Positions 42,758 to 52,855 of a stretch of DNA of 64,000 nt are shown piece by piece. The stretch covers positions 44,986-108,985 of the forward strand of contig CAIKMS010000007.1 of NCBI GenBank assembly GCA_903828595.1, in the 5' to 3' direction. Both the position numbers and the translations under genes were made by a program. Each line of letters begins with the position of its first letter. The first letter of the stretch is position 1. The DNA is from an uncultured Pseudomonadota bacterium (GTDB taxonomy: Bacteria > Pseudomonadota > Gammaproteobacteria > Steroidobacterales > Steroidobacteraceae). The notes under the pieces were generated by a model. That model made no database searches and was not told the origin of the DNA. It worked only from the letters and a program-made list of their open reading frames with translations.

Positions 42758-42770
42758 CGCCGCCGTCCGG

Positions 42771-43547
42771 TCAGCGAATCAAGCTACGCGTAATGCGCGG
42801 CAAGAAATCAACAAAGGGCTGTACCTCAGGCGCACTTCGTGCCATCTCAACCAGGCTTGCCGTTGCATCGACCAGCTTGAGCTTGGAACGATACAATATT
42901 TTGTAAGCCTGTTTGATATTGGCGATCTGGCTCGAATCAAACCCTCGGCGCTTTAGACCCTCGGAGTTGATACCTTTAGGCTCAGCCGGCGAACCGGCTA
43001 CCATCAAAAAGGGCGGCACGTCCCGCGTTACGGCGGCGTTATTGGCTAGAAAAGCGTGTGCGCCAATTTTGCAGAATTGATGAATAGCTGCATAACCGGA
43101 CAAAATTACAAAGTCCCCGAGTTCCACGTGCCCAGCCAGCGCGGTCGCATTAGATAAAACGCAGCGATCGCCCACCAGGCAATCGTGTGCCACATGACTG
43201 TAAGCCATAAACAAACAGTTATTGCCGATACGCGTAATACCAGTGCCGGTCACGGTCCCCCGGTGTACGGTCACGCACTCGCGAAAAACATTGTTGTCGC
43301 CGATCTCTAAGCGGGTGGGCTCACCCCGATACTTCAGATCCTGCGGAGCCTCACCGATCGAGGCGAACTGGAAAATCTGGTTATTCGCACCAATCGTGGT
43401 GGGGCCGCGCACCACAGCGTGCGAGCCAATTTTGGTGCCAGCACCAACGACCACATCCGGCCCAACTATAGAGAAAGGCCCGACCTCAACATCATCAGCC
43501 AAGGTTGACTGCGGGGAAACGATCGCACGAGCATCAATGATGGCCAT
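42771..43547 (-). CDS. lpxA: UDP-N-acetylglucosamine acyltransferase
   Basis: First step of lipid A synthesis, acylating UDP-GlcNAc with 3-hydroxyacyl-ACP. 258 residues of left-handed beta helix: many hexapeptide repeats, catalytic His in YSHVAHDCLVGD, and the C-terminal GINSEGLKRRGFDSSQI segment. Starts 2 bp after fabZ. Confidence 0.98.
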   Translation of the reverse strand: MAIIDARAIVSPQSTLADDVEVGPFSIVGPDVVVGAGTKIGSHAVVRGPTTIGANNQIFQFASIGEAPQDLKYRGEPTRLEIGDNNVFRECVTVHRGTVTGTGITRIGNNCLFMAYSHVAHDCLVGDRCVLSNATALAGHVELGDFVILSGYAAIHQFCKIGAHAFLANNAAVTRDVPPFLMVAGSPAEPKGINSEGLKRRGFDSSQIANIKQAYKILYRSKLKLVDATASLVEMARSAPEVQPFVDFLPRITRSLIR

Positions 43548-43549
43548 GG

Positions 43550-44005
43550 TTAACCCTTCGTTTCCGGGGCAACCATCATGTCGGCTGAGCAGACCTCGAT
43601 GCCGTTAACCGTTGCCTGAGTGCTGAACTTCCAAATGCCGCGCATAGAACGCACAAAGGTCGCATTTAAAATCAGCTGGTCACCGGGTTCCACCGGCTTA
43701 CGAAAGCGCGCACCATCGATGCCAACAAAATAAAACAGGGTATCGTCAGTGGGCACGACGCCGGCGCTAACGAAGGCAAGCACGCCACAGGCTTGGGCGA
43801 GCGCTTCGAGCATCAGCACTCCAGGCATCACGGGACGACCGGGGAAATGCCCTTGAAAAAATGGCTCATTGATTGTCACGTTTTTCAGGGCCTTTACGGT
43901 TTTTCCCGGAATAGCCTCTAAAACACGGTCTATCAAAAGAAACGGATAACGATGCGGCAGCAACGCCATTACCTTGTGAATATCCATGGCCACCGAATCA
44001 CTCAT
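43550..44005 (-). CDS. fabZ: 3-hydroxyacyl-ACP dehydratase FabZ
   Basis: Dehydrates 3-hydroxyacyl-ACP in fatty acid elongation and so competes with LpxA and LpxD for the same substrate. 151 residues, hotdog fold. Seen: [13 protein letters not shown], the catalytic histidine in [23 protein letters not shown] read as its [12 protein letters not shown] core, and [11 protein letters not shown]. Lies between lpxD and lpxA as usual. Confidence 0.98.
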   Translation of the reverse strand: MSDSVAMDIHKVMALLPHRYPFLLIDRVLEAIPGKTVKALKNVTINEPFFQGHFPGRPVMPGVLMLEALAQACGVLAFVSAGVVPTDDTLFYFVGIDGARFRKPVEPGDQLILNATFVRSMRGIWKFSTQATVNGIEVCSADMMVAPETKG

Positions 44006-44054
44006 ACCTGCTCCTCAAGGCGATTGTCTGCAAATGATTTGCAGGTCGCATTAT

Positions 44055-45083
44055 TTACGAATTATCAGCCGACGTGTTTGTCCGCTCTAACTGCCGAACC
44101 CGCTTATTCAGTTCATCAAGCTGATGCAAACGCGCCACCGTCCTGCGCCAGCGGCCAGCCTCTTCAGCAGGCAGCATGGACGCGTACGTACCGGCTTGCT
44201 CGAGCGAGCCAGTTACCGACGTGTTGCCCAGAATGATGACGCGATCGGCAATCTGCAAGTGACCCGCGATACCAACTTTGCCAGCAATCAGACAACCCTG
44301 ACCAACAACAGTGCTGCCTGATATTCCCACTTGTGCCGCAATAGCGGTACCTGCACCGATAGAGACGTTGTGACCAATCTGAATCTGATTATCTAGCTTC
44401 ACGGCATCGTGTAATACGGTATCGCCGATAGCACCGCGGTCAATAGTGGTATTCGCGCCGATCTCCACATCGTTACCGATGCTCACGCCACCGACCTGCG
44501 GCACCTTAACCCAGCCATCCCGATCAGGCGCCAAGCCAAAGCCATCGGCACCGATGACAGCCCCCGGATGGATAAGCGCCCGTTTACCGATCCTCACTCG
44601 GCCAACTACCGTGACTCGCGCCACTAAAGAACTGCCGGTTCCGATTCGCAGGTCGCCGTCTAGGACGCATCCAGGGCCAACATACACATCCGACTCCAGA
44701 TGCACCTGCGGGCCTACATAAGCCTGAGCCCCAACAAAGACGCCGGAACCTAATTGCGCCCCTTCAGCGACCACAGCGCTCGGATGCACCCCTGTGGGGC
44801 GCTGGGCCTGCGGGTACAGCAGCGCCACAATGCGTGCGTAGCTGGCATAAGGATTCGAACTAATCAAAACATGTGCCGCACAGGCTTCAGCGTCTTGCGC
44901 TGTAAGGACAACTGCGGTGGCCGCCGTGCTGCTTAAAAATCGCTTATATCGGGGGTTCGCCAAAAAGCTTAACTCACCCGGGCCTGCATCTTGCAAGCTA
45001 GCGACCCCGTGCACGCGAGCATCGGGGTCGCCCTTTAACTCCAAGCCCAGTTGGCCTGCAAGTTCACCCAACGAGGCTGCCAT
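44055..45083 (-). CDS. lpxD: UDP-3-O-acylglucosamine N-acyltransferase
   Basis: Third lipid A step; adds the N-linked hydroxyacyl chain. 342 residues. Seen: uridine-binding N-terminal domain (GELAGQLGLELKGD ... LSFLANPRY), hexapeptide repeats, IGADGFGLAPDRDGWVKVPQ, catalytic His in NQIQIGHNVSIGAGT, and a C-terminal helix with LHQLDELNKRVRQLE. Confidence 0.98.
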   Translation of the reverse strand: MAASLGELAGQLGLELKGDPDARVHGVASLQDAGPGELSFLANPRYKRFLSSTAATAVVLTAQDAEACAAHVLISSNPYASYARIVALLYPQAQRPTGVHPSAVVAEGAQLGSGVFVGAQAYVGPQVHLESDVYVGPGCVLDGDLRIGTGSSLVARVTVVGRVRIGKRALIHPGAVIGADGFGLAPDRDGWVKVPQVGGVSIGNDVEIGANTTIDRGAIGDTVLHDAVKLDNQIQIGHNVSIGAGTAIAAQVGISGSTVVGQGCLIAGKVGIAGHLQIADRVIILGNTSVTGSLEQAGTYASMLPAEEAGRWRRTVARLHQLDELNKRVRQLERTNTSADNS

Positions 45084-45101
45084 GATGCGCAGCCTCGGGT
45101 A

Positions 45102-45656
45102 TTACTTCGAGGCAGGCTTGGCAGCAGGCGCTGTGGCTGGAGCCACGGACGTCTTCGCTTTTGCCTGCAGGCTAGCCAGTACCGATGCGGTGATATCAAT
45201 GTTGTCGCTGCGGAAAGCGGCATCGCGTACGATCAAGTCATAACCCTGCGACTTAGCAACACGCTCGACTTCAGCAAACATCTGAGCCTCGACCGTGTGG
45301 CCCAGCTCCTGCTGACGCAGCTGAGCATCTTCTTCGAGTTCTTTTTGCTTGCGGCCTAGGCTGATCTGCACATCACGCAAATCTCGCTCAGTCTTGCTGC
45401 GCTCAGCCTCTGCCATCGTGGCCGAATCGCGCTGATACTTCTGAACCTTAGCTTCAAAGTCTTTCTGCTGTGCCTGAAGCTGTTTGTATCGAGGCTGGAA
45501 TTCCGCCTCGATCGTCTGCTGCGCGTCCTTAAACTGCGGAGCCTCGGAGGCCAGACGACGGAAATCGCAGAAACCCACTTTTTGAGCTTGCGCAGCGGAA
45601 ACAAACCCCAACATCAGGGCACCAGCACAGAATATGGCTACCAACTTCTTTTGCAT
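45102..45656 (-). CDS. skp: periplasmic OMP chaperone Skp (OmpH)
   Basis: Holds unfolded outer-membrane proteins on their way to BamA. 184 residues: signal peptide (about 1-24, ending SAAQAQ), then VGFCDFRRLASEAPQF and a long charged coiled coil (about 50-130) forming the tentacle, and a C-terminal strand region YDLIVRDAAF plus an Ala/Pro/Lys tail. It has a cysteine in the mature part. Located between bamA and lpxD, as usual. Confidence 0.93.
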   Translation of the reverse strand: MQKKLVAIFCAGALMLGFVSAAQAQKVGFCDFRRLASEAPQFKDAQQTIEAEFQPRYKQLQAQQKDFEAKVQKYQRDSATMAEAERSKTERDLRDVQISLGRKQKELEEDAQLRQQELGHTVEAQMFAEVERVAKSQGYDLIVRDAAFRSDNIDITASVLASLQAKAKTSVAPATAPAAKPASK

Positions 45657-45705
45657 GAAAAAACAACCTCTGTATGTCGAAAAACGGACTCGCGGCTCTA
45701 ATTAA

Positions 45706-48135
45706 CTAGAACGCCTGACCAATGGAGAACTGAAACCCTTCCTTCTGATCAGGATAATGAATTCCATCGTTACTCGTCGCATTCAGCGCGATGCCGTAAC
45801 TAAAGCGGAATATACCCAACGGAGCGAGCCACTGGACTGAAAGACCGGTCGACCGCTTCAGATTATTGTAACTGAAAGGATAGGAAACCGGGGTCAGTCG
45901 GTCTTGTCCCACAAACTTCACGCAACACGTGGAGAACGTGTTGCCAACGTCGTAGAACCAACTGGCTCGAACGTTTGCCTTGAACTTTTCCGGTGTAGGA
46001 AATAGCAACTCACCACGAAACACGGTCAGAAGGTTGCCGCCGTACGGATTACCGAAGCTGTCCTTAGGCCCCAGGCGCGATTCGGTAAAGCCGCGCACCG
46101 TATCAGGCCCACCGGCATAAAACTGCCGGTAAGGAGGCAGCGCGGTTGTACTGCCCAGTTTTTCACCAAAATCGATCTGCGACTGGAAGGCCAGCGTCAG
46201 GTGCTTAGGCAATGGTACAAACTGCAGGAAATCAAAAGCTGCCGTGTAAAACTGCACGTTGCTTCCGGGTGCTGCATAAGAAAACTGAAGATTCGTGCGA
46301 TTGCCGCGATCAGCGAACAAGGCACGATTACGCGTATCCCAACTCCAACCGCCAATCGCTTCGACTACGTTGAATTTGGTTCCGTAGAAATTCACGGTGG
46401 TCGTATTGCCTGAATAATCTTGGCTGGTGCCCGTACTGATAAAGCGGCGCCCGTTGTTGCGTACCCAATACAGCGACTCCTCACTGCTACCGGTTTCACT
46501 CGCCAACAGCGTAGATTGCGTTAAGGCAAGGCCACCGTGTACGCCCATGAACTCGCTGATCGGGTAGCCCCACTGCAAACCGCCCGTTAATGTCTTGGTA
46601 TTAAACTGGGAAGCTGCCGCAACAAACTGCGTCGACCGCCTGTAGGTCAAGGAGGCGGTACGATACAAGCCATCATTGGTGACGTAGGGGTTGGTCTGCG
46701 ACACTTGGTAGCTGTCAGAGTACCGGCCCGCCTGAATTTCTGCCGCAACGCGTTCACCCGTGCCCAAGAAGTTGGAGTGAACGAAATTGGCATTCAGGGT
46801 GAACTTTTGCGAGGCCGAATAACCGATACCGCCGCCAAATTGCCCTGGCAGACCTTCTTTAACATCGAAGTTCACATCCATCAGGTCAGGCGTGCCGGGT
46901 ACCGGCTTATTTTCAAACTCCACTTTCTCGATGTAGGGCATCCGCTGCAGACGTACTTTAGAGCGCTCTACGGCACGGTTTGATAGCCACGCCCCTTCCA
47001 GCTGGCGCATTTCACGTCGCAAAGTGATGTCGTTGATGGCTGTGACATTATTAAAGTTAATGTGACGCACATACACGCGATTAGCCGGATCAATGAAGAA
47101 CGTCAAAGAAACCGTCTTCTTCTCCGCATCCGTAGTGGGAACGGGCTCGATTTTCGCAAAAGCGTAGCCGTCATTACCCATCCGGGTAGACATCAATTCC
47201 TGGGATGCTGTGATTAACTTTCGCGAATAGATCTCACCGGGATGAATCTGCAGCAGCTTTTTGAGTTCCTCTTCAGGAACAACGAACGTACCGGCTAGCT
47301 TGACGTCTGAGACTGTGTAGACCTCACCTTCGTTAACGTTCATGGTGACGAAGACGTCATCTTTCTCGGGGGCTAGCGCCACCTGCGTCGATTCAAGTTG
47401 GAAATTGGCATAGCCACGGTCCATATAAAACGAGCGAAGCTTCTCTAGGTCACCCTGCAGTGCCTCACGGGAATATCGATCATCCTGCTTGTACCAAGAC
47501 AACCAGTTGGGAGTCTTTAACTCCATCTCATGCTGGACTTCGGCTTGGGAAAACTGGGTCGCACCCACCACATTGATTTCCCGAATGACCGCGCGCTTGC
47601 CCTCTTTGATGTCAATCGTGATCTTGACCTTATTGCCCGCGACATCTTCGACTTTCTCGTCGATGCGCACGGCGTACTTACCACGACTAAAGTACTGATC
47701 AGTCAAATACTGCTTAACGTCTTCCAGCACGCTGCGATCAAAGGTTTTACCCGTTGCGAGGCCGACATTGCGTAGACTCTTTTGCAGGTCTTCGGTCTTG
47801 ATGTCTTTGTTGCCTTTCAACTCAAAGCTTTCGATCGATGGCCGCTCGCGCACGGCTACCACCAAGGTATTGCCGTCTCTGCGCAGTTCCACGTCACGAA
47901 AAAAGCCAGTGCCGTAAAGGGCACGCAGCGCCTCTTCGGTTCGGGAGCGCGACATACGGTCACCGACCGCGACCGGCAAATAATTCAGCACCGTGCCTTC
48001 AGCGATACGCTGCAAGCCTTCAATGCGTACGTCGCCGACCGTAAAATCGGGTTTGATAGTCGTCTGCGCGTCCTGCGCGACAGCTGCGCCCGTGGCTAAA
48101 GCCAGGGCGACTGCTAGGGCCAGCCGGGATCGCAT
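45706..48135 (-). CDS. bamA: outer membrane assembly factor BamA
   Basis: Core of the BAM complex that inserts beta-barrel proteins. About 809 residues from the ATG at 48135. Seen: signal peptide MRSRLALAVALALATGAAVA, five POTRA repeats (for example FTVGDVRIEGLQRI, VREINVVG-type strands), then a 16-strand barrel with GGPDTVRGFTESRLGP (the VRGF motif of strand L6) and the C-terminal Phe of SIGQAF. The frame opens at 48195, but that start lacks a signal peptide at its end; the later ATG gives one. Preceded by rseP, 34 bp away. Confidence 0.96.
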   Translation of the reverse strand: MRSRLALAVALALATGAAVAQDAQTTIKPDFTVGDVRIEGLQRIAEGTVLNYLPVAVGDRMSRSRTEEALRALYGTGFFRDVELRRDGNTLVVAVRERPSIESFELKGNKDIKTEDLQKSLRNVGLATGKTFDRSVLEDVKQYLTDQYFSRGKYAVRIDEKVEDVAGNKVKITIDIKEGKRAVIREINVVGATQFSQAEVQHEMELKTPNWLSWYKQDDRYSREALQGDLEKLRSFYMDRGYANFQLESTQVALAPEKDDVFVTMNVNEGEVYTVSDVKLAGTFVVPEEELKKLLQIHPGEIYSRKLITASQELMSTRMGNDGYAFAKIEPVPTTDAEKKTVSLTFFIDPANRVYVRHINFNNVTAINDITLRREMRQLEGAWLSNRAVERSKVRLQRMPYIEKVEFENKPVPGTPDLMDVNFDVKEGLPGQFGGGIGYSASQKFTLNANFVHSNFLGTGERVAAEIQAGRYSDSYQVSQTNPYVTNDGLYRTASLTYRRSTQFVAAASQFNTKTLTGGLQWGYPISEFMGVHGGLALTQSTLLASETGSSEESLYWVRNNGRRFISTGTSQDYSGNTTTVNFYGTKFNVVEAIGGWSWDTRNRALFADRGNRTNLQFSYAAPGSNVQFYTAAFDFLQFVPLPKHLTLAFQSQIDFGEKLGSTTALPPYRQFYAGGPDTVRGFTESRLGPKDSFGNPYGGNLLTVFRGELLFPTPEKFKANVRASWFYDVGNTFSTCCVKFVGQDRLTPVSYPFSYNNLKRSTGLSVQWLAPLGIFRFSYGIALNATSNDGIHYPDQKEGFQFSIGQAF

Positions 48136-48169
48136 GCGGGTTCCGATTCCTTGCAGGAAAAAGCGACGG

Positions 48170-49546
48170 CTAACCGAAGTGCCGCGCAATATCATTATAA
48201 AACGCCAAACTCATCAATACGATGAGCATAGCAACACCTAGTTGCTGTCCCAAGGCTTGCAGTCGTTCTGACAACGGCTTACCTCGAACAGCCTCTGCAC
48301 ACTGATAAACAATCTGGCCCCCATCCAGGATGGGAACCGGCATCAAATTTAAGACGCCCAAACTGATACTGATCAGCGCTAAAAAGCTCAAAAACGCCGC
48401 ACCACCGGCTCGCGCCGTAATTCCAGCGTAAGTGGCAATACTGAGTGGCCCGCTCACGTTTTTCAACGAAACCTGACCAAACACCATTCTGCCTAACAGT
48501 TTGACGGTAAACGCACTTTTTTCCCATGTTTCATTTACGGCAGCGCCCAACGCTGCCACCGGGCCGTAGCGCTCCTCGGTGAGCATCCCCTCAGGCCACT
48601 GAGGCTCGCCTCCGGGTGCCACCCCAATCCGACCCACAGGCGCCAGTGCCGGATGAGCGGAATCTTTTTCAGCGCGCACCTCCACGGGCAGCGTCAGTTC
48701 GACGCCTTCTCTAAAGATGCCTAACTTCACGGTCGCACCCGGCTGGCGTCGGATTTGCTCCGCCAACAAAGAAAAATCATCAACGGCCATGCCGTCAATC
48801 GAGGTGATTCGATCGCCTAACTGCAAACCAGCGGCGGCGGCGGCCCCATTGGGGACCAAAGCGCCGACTAACGTAGGCAATTTAGGCGGCTGAAAATTAA
48901 AACCTAAGCCCGCTGACCAAGCACCCGGCTCGGTCAGGGCATGGCGCTCTGCCAGGCTCAATGGCAGGTTCAGCACGCGAGTCTCCTGGGAGCGACGCAC
49001 GGTTACCGTAATTGGCGCAGTGTCGGAGAAGGCCCCCATCAGAGCTAACAGGGCGTTCTCCTCGGTGGCTACCGCCCGATCGTTTACGGCGACTAGGACG
49101 TCCCCTTTTTGGAAGCCCGCCTTAGCGCTGACCGAGTTAGGGCTGACATCGCCGATGATGGGTCGCAAACCGGGGATCCCGATTTGAAACAGAATCCAGA
49201 AGGCCACGATGGCAAAAAAGAAGTTGGCGGCAGGTCCTGCCACCAAAACCGCAATGCGTGCCCATACCGGCCGCTGATTAAACGCCTGGGCCCGATCCCC
49301 AACAGCTACCGGCGCTTCACGCTCGTCGGCAAACTTCACGTACCCACCCAGCGGAATTCCGGCTAGCACGTAATCGGTCCCGGTACGCCCCGTCCAGCTC
49401 AAAAGTGGGCGGCCAAAGCCTATAGAAAAGCGCAGAACCTTAAAGCCCAAGGCCCGGCCCACGGCGAAATGTCCGTACTCATGCACCGCCACCAACAGAC
49501 TGATGGCGACAACAAAAGCCAGCACACTGGTGATGATCGCAATCAA
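48170..49546 (-). CDS. rseP: site-2 protease RseP
   Basis: Intramembrane zinc metalloprotease that makes the second cut in RseA, releasing sigma-E. About 458 residues from the TTG at 49546, whose TTGA overlaps the dxr stop and which has GGGAG upstream; the frame is open to 49600, but that would overlap dxr by 58 bp. Seen: first membrane helix with the zinc site VAVHEYGHF, two PDZ domains (about 110-280), the third helix region, and LMPVPILDGGQIVY (the LDG motif). Confidence 0.96.
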   Translation of the reverse strand: MIAIITSVLAFVVAISLLVAVHEYGHFAVGRALGFKVLRFSIGFGRPLLSWTGRTGTDYVLAGIPLGGYVKFADEREAPVAVGDRAQAFNQRPVWARIAVLVAGPAANFFFAIVAFWILFQIGIPGLRPIIGDVSPNSVSAKAGFQKGDVLVAVNDRAVATEENALLALMGAFSDTAPITVTVRRSQETRVLNLPLSLAERHALTEPGAWSAGLGFNFQPPKLPTLVGALVPNGAAAAAGLQLGDRITSIDGMAVDDFSLLAEQIRRQPGATVKLGIFREGVELTLPVEVRAEKDSAHPALAPVGRIGVAPGGEPQWPEGMLTEERYGPVAALGAAVNETWEKSAFTVKLLGRMVFGQVSLKNVSGPLSIATYAGITARAGGAAFLSFLALISISLGVLNLMPVPILDGGQIVYQCAEAVRGKPLSERLQALGQQLGVAMLIVLMSLAFYNDIARHFG

Positions 49547-50748
49547 GCGCCTACTCCCAACAAACTTTGCAGCACTCGTTGCGCTTGGCCTCTTGCCCAA
49601 GCATCCGCTGCCAAAATGGCATCCACGTCGTCTACTGCCGAGGCCGTGTGTCGCGCCATCACATCGGAGATGACCACAGGGATATCCTTAAAGTTCAACC
49701 GATTCTCCAAAAACGCCTGAACCGCCACCTCATTGGCCGCATTCAAGGCCGTCGGCGCGGTCGCCCCACAGTGCGCGGCGTCAATCGCCAGCTGCAAACA
49801 CGGAAAACGCTCGTAATCGGGTGCCTCAAAGTTCAGCACTCCACGCCGCACCAGATCCAGCGATTCTACACCGGACTCGATGCGAGACGGCCATGCTAAC
49901 GCGTGGGCGATCGGCACCCGCATATCCGGATTGCCCAACTGCGCGAGTAAGGATCCGTCAATGTACTCCACTAACGAGTGCACCAAGCTCTCCGGGTGGA
50001 CGAGGACCTCGACTTGACTGGTAGCCAGCCCGAACAACAACTGCGCCTCGATCAGCTCCAAACCCTTGTTCATCAGCGTGGCAGAATCCACTGAGATCTT
50101 CCGGCCCATCACCCATTTGGGATGCGCGCAGGCCTGCGCGGGAGTAACGTGGGCGAACTCAGAATTAGCAAGGCGCAGGAAGGGCCCCCCGGACGCGGTC
50201 AACAAAACCCGTTTAACGCCTAACGGCGCCCTACCCGGTACAACCGATGCAGGAAGGCACTGGAAAATGGCGTTGTGCTCACTGTCGATGGGCAACAGCG
50301 TCGCCCCACAGCGAGCCACCTCACGCATCACCAGAGGACCGGCCATGACCAACGATTCTTTGTTGGCTAGCAGCAAGCGTTTTCCCGCACGGATCGCCGA
50401 CAGGGTCGAACTCAACCCGGCGGCACCCACAATTGCCGCCATGACCAGCGGCGCCTCGGGCAAGGCCGCGATATCATCCAAGGCCGCCACTCCACTCAAC
50501 ACCCGAGTCGGTGATCCGGCCAGCGAGTGCCGCAAGTGTTCTGCGGCCGCCTCATCAATGAGTACCGCATAAGCCGGCTTAAAGCGCAGGCATTGCTCCA
50601 GCAGCAGTTGCCAGTTTTGCATGGCGGCTAGCGCCACCACGCGATACCTCGCAGGATGCCTGGACACCACATCCAACGTGCTGGTGCCAATACTGCCGGT
50701 AGAACCCAGTATCACCAGCCCTTGGCAGTCTGCAGGCTGCGTGTTCAC
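49543..50748 (-). CDS. dxr: 1-deoxy-D-xylulose 5-phosphate reductoisomerase
   Basis: Commits DXP to isoprenoid synthesis (MEP pathway). 401 residues. Seen: NADPH site VILGSTGSIGTSTLDVV, NKESLVMAG, PIDSEHNAIFQCL (metal-binding Asp and Glu), TASGGPF, and MGRKISVDSATLMNKGLE. GTG start overlaps the cdsA stop (GTGA). Works with ispD and ispF at 29-30 kb. Confidence 0.98.
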   Translation of the reverse strand: MNTQPADCQGLVILGSTGSIGTSTLDVVSRHPARYRVVALAAMQNWQLLLEQCLRFKPAYAVLIDEAAAEHLRHSLAGSPTRVLSGVAALDDIAALPEAPLVMAAIVGAAGLSSTLSAIRAGKRLLLANKESLVMAGPLVMREVARCGATLLPIDSEHNAIFQCLPASVVPGRAPLGVKRVLLTASGGPFLRLANSEFAHVTPAQACAHPKWVMGRKISVDSATLMNKGLELIEAQLLFGLATSQVEVLVHPESLVHSLVEYIDGSLLAQLGNPDMRVPIAHALAWPSRIESGVESLDLVRRGVLNFEAPDYERFPCLQLAIDAAHCGATAPTALNAANEVAVQAFLENRLNFKDIPVVISDVMARHTASAVDDVDAILAADAWARGQAQRVLQSLLGVGA

Positions 50749-51539
50749 CAGGCAGCGCCCAGATAACTTAAGCCAAACGCAAACACCGGTGCTGCTGCCG
50801 TCACGCTGTCAATTCGATCCAACACCCCACCGTGTCCTGGAAGAATCGCCCCAGAATCTTTGAGGCCTGCGTGGCGCTTGAATAAGCTTTCGGTCAGATC
50901 ACCGACTACGCTAGCCGCGAAGGTAAGCCCGCTGAGCAACAAAAAGCCACCTGGTCGCAGATGAAACCAATAAACACCAGACAGCGCCACCAACAGGGAC
51001 AACAGCAGCCCACCCGCCGCACCCTCCCAGGTTTTATTCGGGCTGCAGCTCGGTGCCAACGCTCGCGATCCAAAACGCCGGCCGGCAAAATACGCGCCGA
51101 TATCAGCGCCCCAGACCAGCAATAACAGATACATCACGTAACTGGGCCCCGCCGCGGTGAGCAAATGCGCCAGCGCAAGCCAGGTTGGCACTAAAACCAG
51201 CAACCCAGCCACACCCACTAGCAACGGCACAACGCGCTTAGGCCAAAACAAAATCCACAGCGTGGCTGCAAGCCACCAGACCATGGCAACTCCCAAGACT
51301 AATCGCATAGGTATCTGACTGGGCGACCACCAGCAGACACAGCAAAGGCCGGCCGCTATGGCGCAATAGCCCAGGCGGGCTACGGTTGTGTCCCAGTGCA
51401 AAAAAGCGGCCCACTCCCAGGAACCCAGCAGCAACAGCAAGGCGAAAAAAGCCAACCCTCCGGCTAGAGGCAGGACAAACAAAGCCAGCAGGAGCAGCCC
51501 GAGTAGGACCAGCGCCGTGAACACTCGCGTCTTCAGCAT
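50745..51539 (-). CDS. cdsA: phosphatidate cytidylyltransferase
   Basis: Makes CDP-diacylglycerol, the branch point of phospholipid synthesis. 264 residues with about seven membrane segments. Seen: the C-terminal CDP-alcohol signature, with SVVGDLTESLFKRHAGLKDSG and ILPGHGGVLDRIDS. ATG overlaps the uppS stop by 7 bp. Confidence 0.95.
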   Translation of the reverse strand: MLKTRVFTALVLLGLLLLALFVLPLAGGLAFFALLLLLGSWEWAAFLHWDTTVARLGYCAIAAGLCCVCWWSPSQIPMRLVLGVAMVWWLAATLWILFWPKRVVPLLVGVAGLLVLVPTWLALAHLLTAAGPSYVMYLLLLVWGADIGAYFAGRRFGSRALAPSCSPNKTWEGAAGGLLLSLLVALSGVYWFHLRPGGFLLLSGLTFAASVVGDLTESLFKRHAGLKDSGAILPGHGGVLDRIDSVTAAAPVFAFGLSYLGAAW

Positions 51540-52279
51540 GTGCTACCGCCCGGCGTATCCGTGAGCTGACCAAAGCGCCGATTGCGGCCCGCAAAATAAG
51601 CAAAGGCTTCAGCGAGCTCTCGTGCGCCAAAATCAGGCCAAAGCACGTCGGTGAACCACAACTCGGTGTAGGCCAGATTCCATAACAAGAAGTTACTGAT
51701 GCGCCTTTCGCCACCGGTGCGTATGAACAAGTCCGGATCAGGAAGCTGCGCTAGCGCCAAGGCCGCACCCAGACTCTGCTCGTCAATCGCGTCGGGGGAC
51801 AAAACACCGCCTAGGCATTGACGCGCCAGTACGCGGGCTGCCTGCACCAGATCCCAGCGACCCCCGTAGGCTAAAGCAATCACTAGGGTCAGTTGGCTGT
51901 TAGCCGAAGTACGTGCCTCGGCGGCGCCCATGCGCTCACGCAGGGGCAATGCCAGGGAGTCTCGGTCACCAATAAAGCGCACGCGCACGCCCTTATCGGA
52001 AAGCGCATCGATTTCCCGCTCAAGGACCTCCAGCAATAACTGCATGAGTAAGCCCACCTCACTGGGCGGGCGGCGCCAGTTTTCACTGGAGAACGCGAAA
52101 ACACTAACGATGCCGCAACCCTTAGTCAGGCACTCGTTGATCGTGACTCGTAAGGCGCTAACACCGGCTCGATGCCCTGCCGCGCGTGGCAGAAATCGGG
52201 CCTGCGCCCAACGACCGTTGCCATCCATGATGATGGCCACGTGTTGAGGTACGCCTGGCACAGATTGCCTTGCGGTCAT
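51533..52279 (-). CDS. uppS: undecaprenyl diphosphate synthase
   Basis: Builds the C55 lipid carrier for peptidoglycan and O-antigen. 248 residues. Seen: HVAIIMDGNGRWAQARFLPR with the catalytic Asp, GHRAGVSALR, FAFSSENWRRP, and the C-terminal RTGGERRISNFLLWNLAYTELWF. ATG overlaps the frr stop by 4 bp. Confidence 0.98.
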   Translation of the reverse strand: MTARQSVPGVPQHVAIIMDGNGRWAQARFLPRAAGHRAGVSALRVTINECLTKGCGIVSVFAFSSENWRRPPSEVGLLMQLLLEVLEREIDALSDKGVRVRFIGDRDSLALPLRERMGAAEARTSANSQLTLVIALAYGGRWDLVQAARVLARQCLGGVLSPDAIDEQSLGAALALAQLPDPDLFIRTGGERRISNFLLWNLAYTELWFTDVLWPDFGARELAEAFAYFAGRNRRFGQLTDTPGGSTC

Positions 52280-52833
52280 ACCTGAAGGAGCTCTTTCTCC
52301 TTCTCGGCGAAAACCTGATCCACCTCGGCAACGAACTTGTCGGTCAGCTTCTGCACCTCATCGTGTGCACGCTTTTCGTCATCTTGGGAAATCAGCTTTT
52401 CTTTCAGCATTTCTTTGAGATCGTTCATAAGATCTCTGCGCACGTTTCGAACCGCGACACGGGCATTTTCTGATTCGGCTTTAGCGACTTTAATAAAGTC
52501 TCGACGACGCTCCTCGGTAAGCGGCGGCATCGGCAGGCGAATCACAGCACCGGCTGTGTTGGGACTCAGCCCCAGGTCCGATTTGTGAATGGCCTTCTCA
52601 ATCGCCGGCACTAAAGTTTTTTCCCAAGGAGTGACTGCGAGCGTTCGGGAGTCTTCGACTACTACGTTAGCGACCTGCGACAAAGGGGTCGGGGTACCGT
52701 AGTAATCCACCTTGATGTGCTCAAGTAGCGATGTGCTCGCGCGCCCAGTGCGCATCCGCTTAAACTCATGCTTCAATGAAGCAATCGCTTTGGCCATGCG
52801 TTCGGCGCCGTCTTTCTTTAGTTCATCAATCAT
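52276..52833 (-). CDS. frr: ribosome recycling factor
   Basis: With EF-G splits the post-termination ribosome. 185 residues, normal. Seen: the three-helix domain with RTGRASTSLLEHIKVDYYGTPTPLSQ, the second small domain, and PLTEERRRDFIKVAK. The pyrH-frr-uppS order is canonical. Confidence 0.98.
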   Translation of the reverse strand: MIDELKKDGAERMAKAIASLKHEFKRMRTGRASTSLLEHIKVDYYGTPTPLSQVANVVVEDSRTLAVTPWEKTLVPAIEKAIHKSDLGLSPNTAGAVIRLPMPPLTEERRRDFIKVAKAESENARVAVRNVRRDLMNDLKEMLKEKLISQDDEKRAHDEVQKLTDKFVAEVDQVFAEKEKELLQV

Positions 52834-52855
52834 ACTTACTCTCCCGGCAGTGGGC

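Noticed and set aside
50066..50572. 168-residue open frame antisense to dxr
   Set aside because: Shadow of a conserved enzyme, low-complexity translation.
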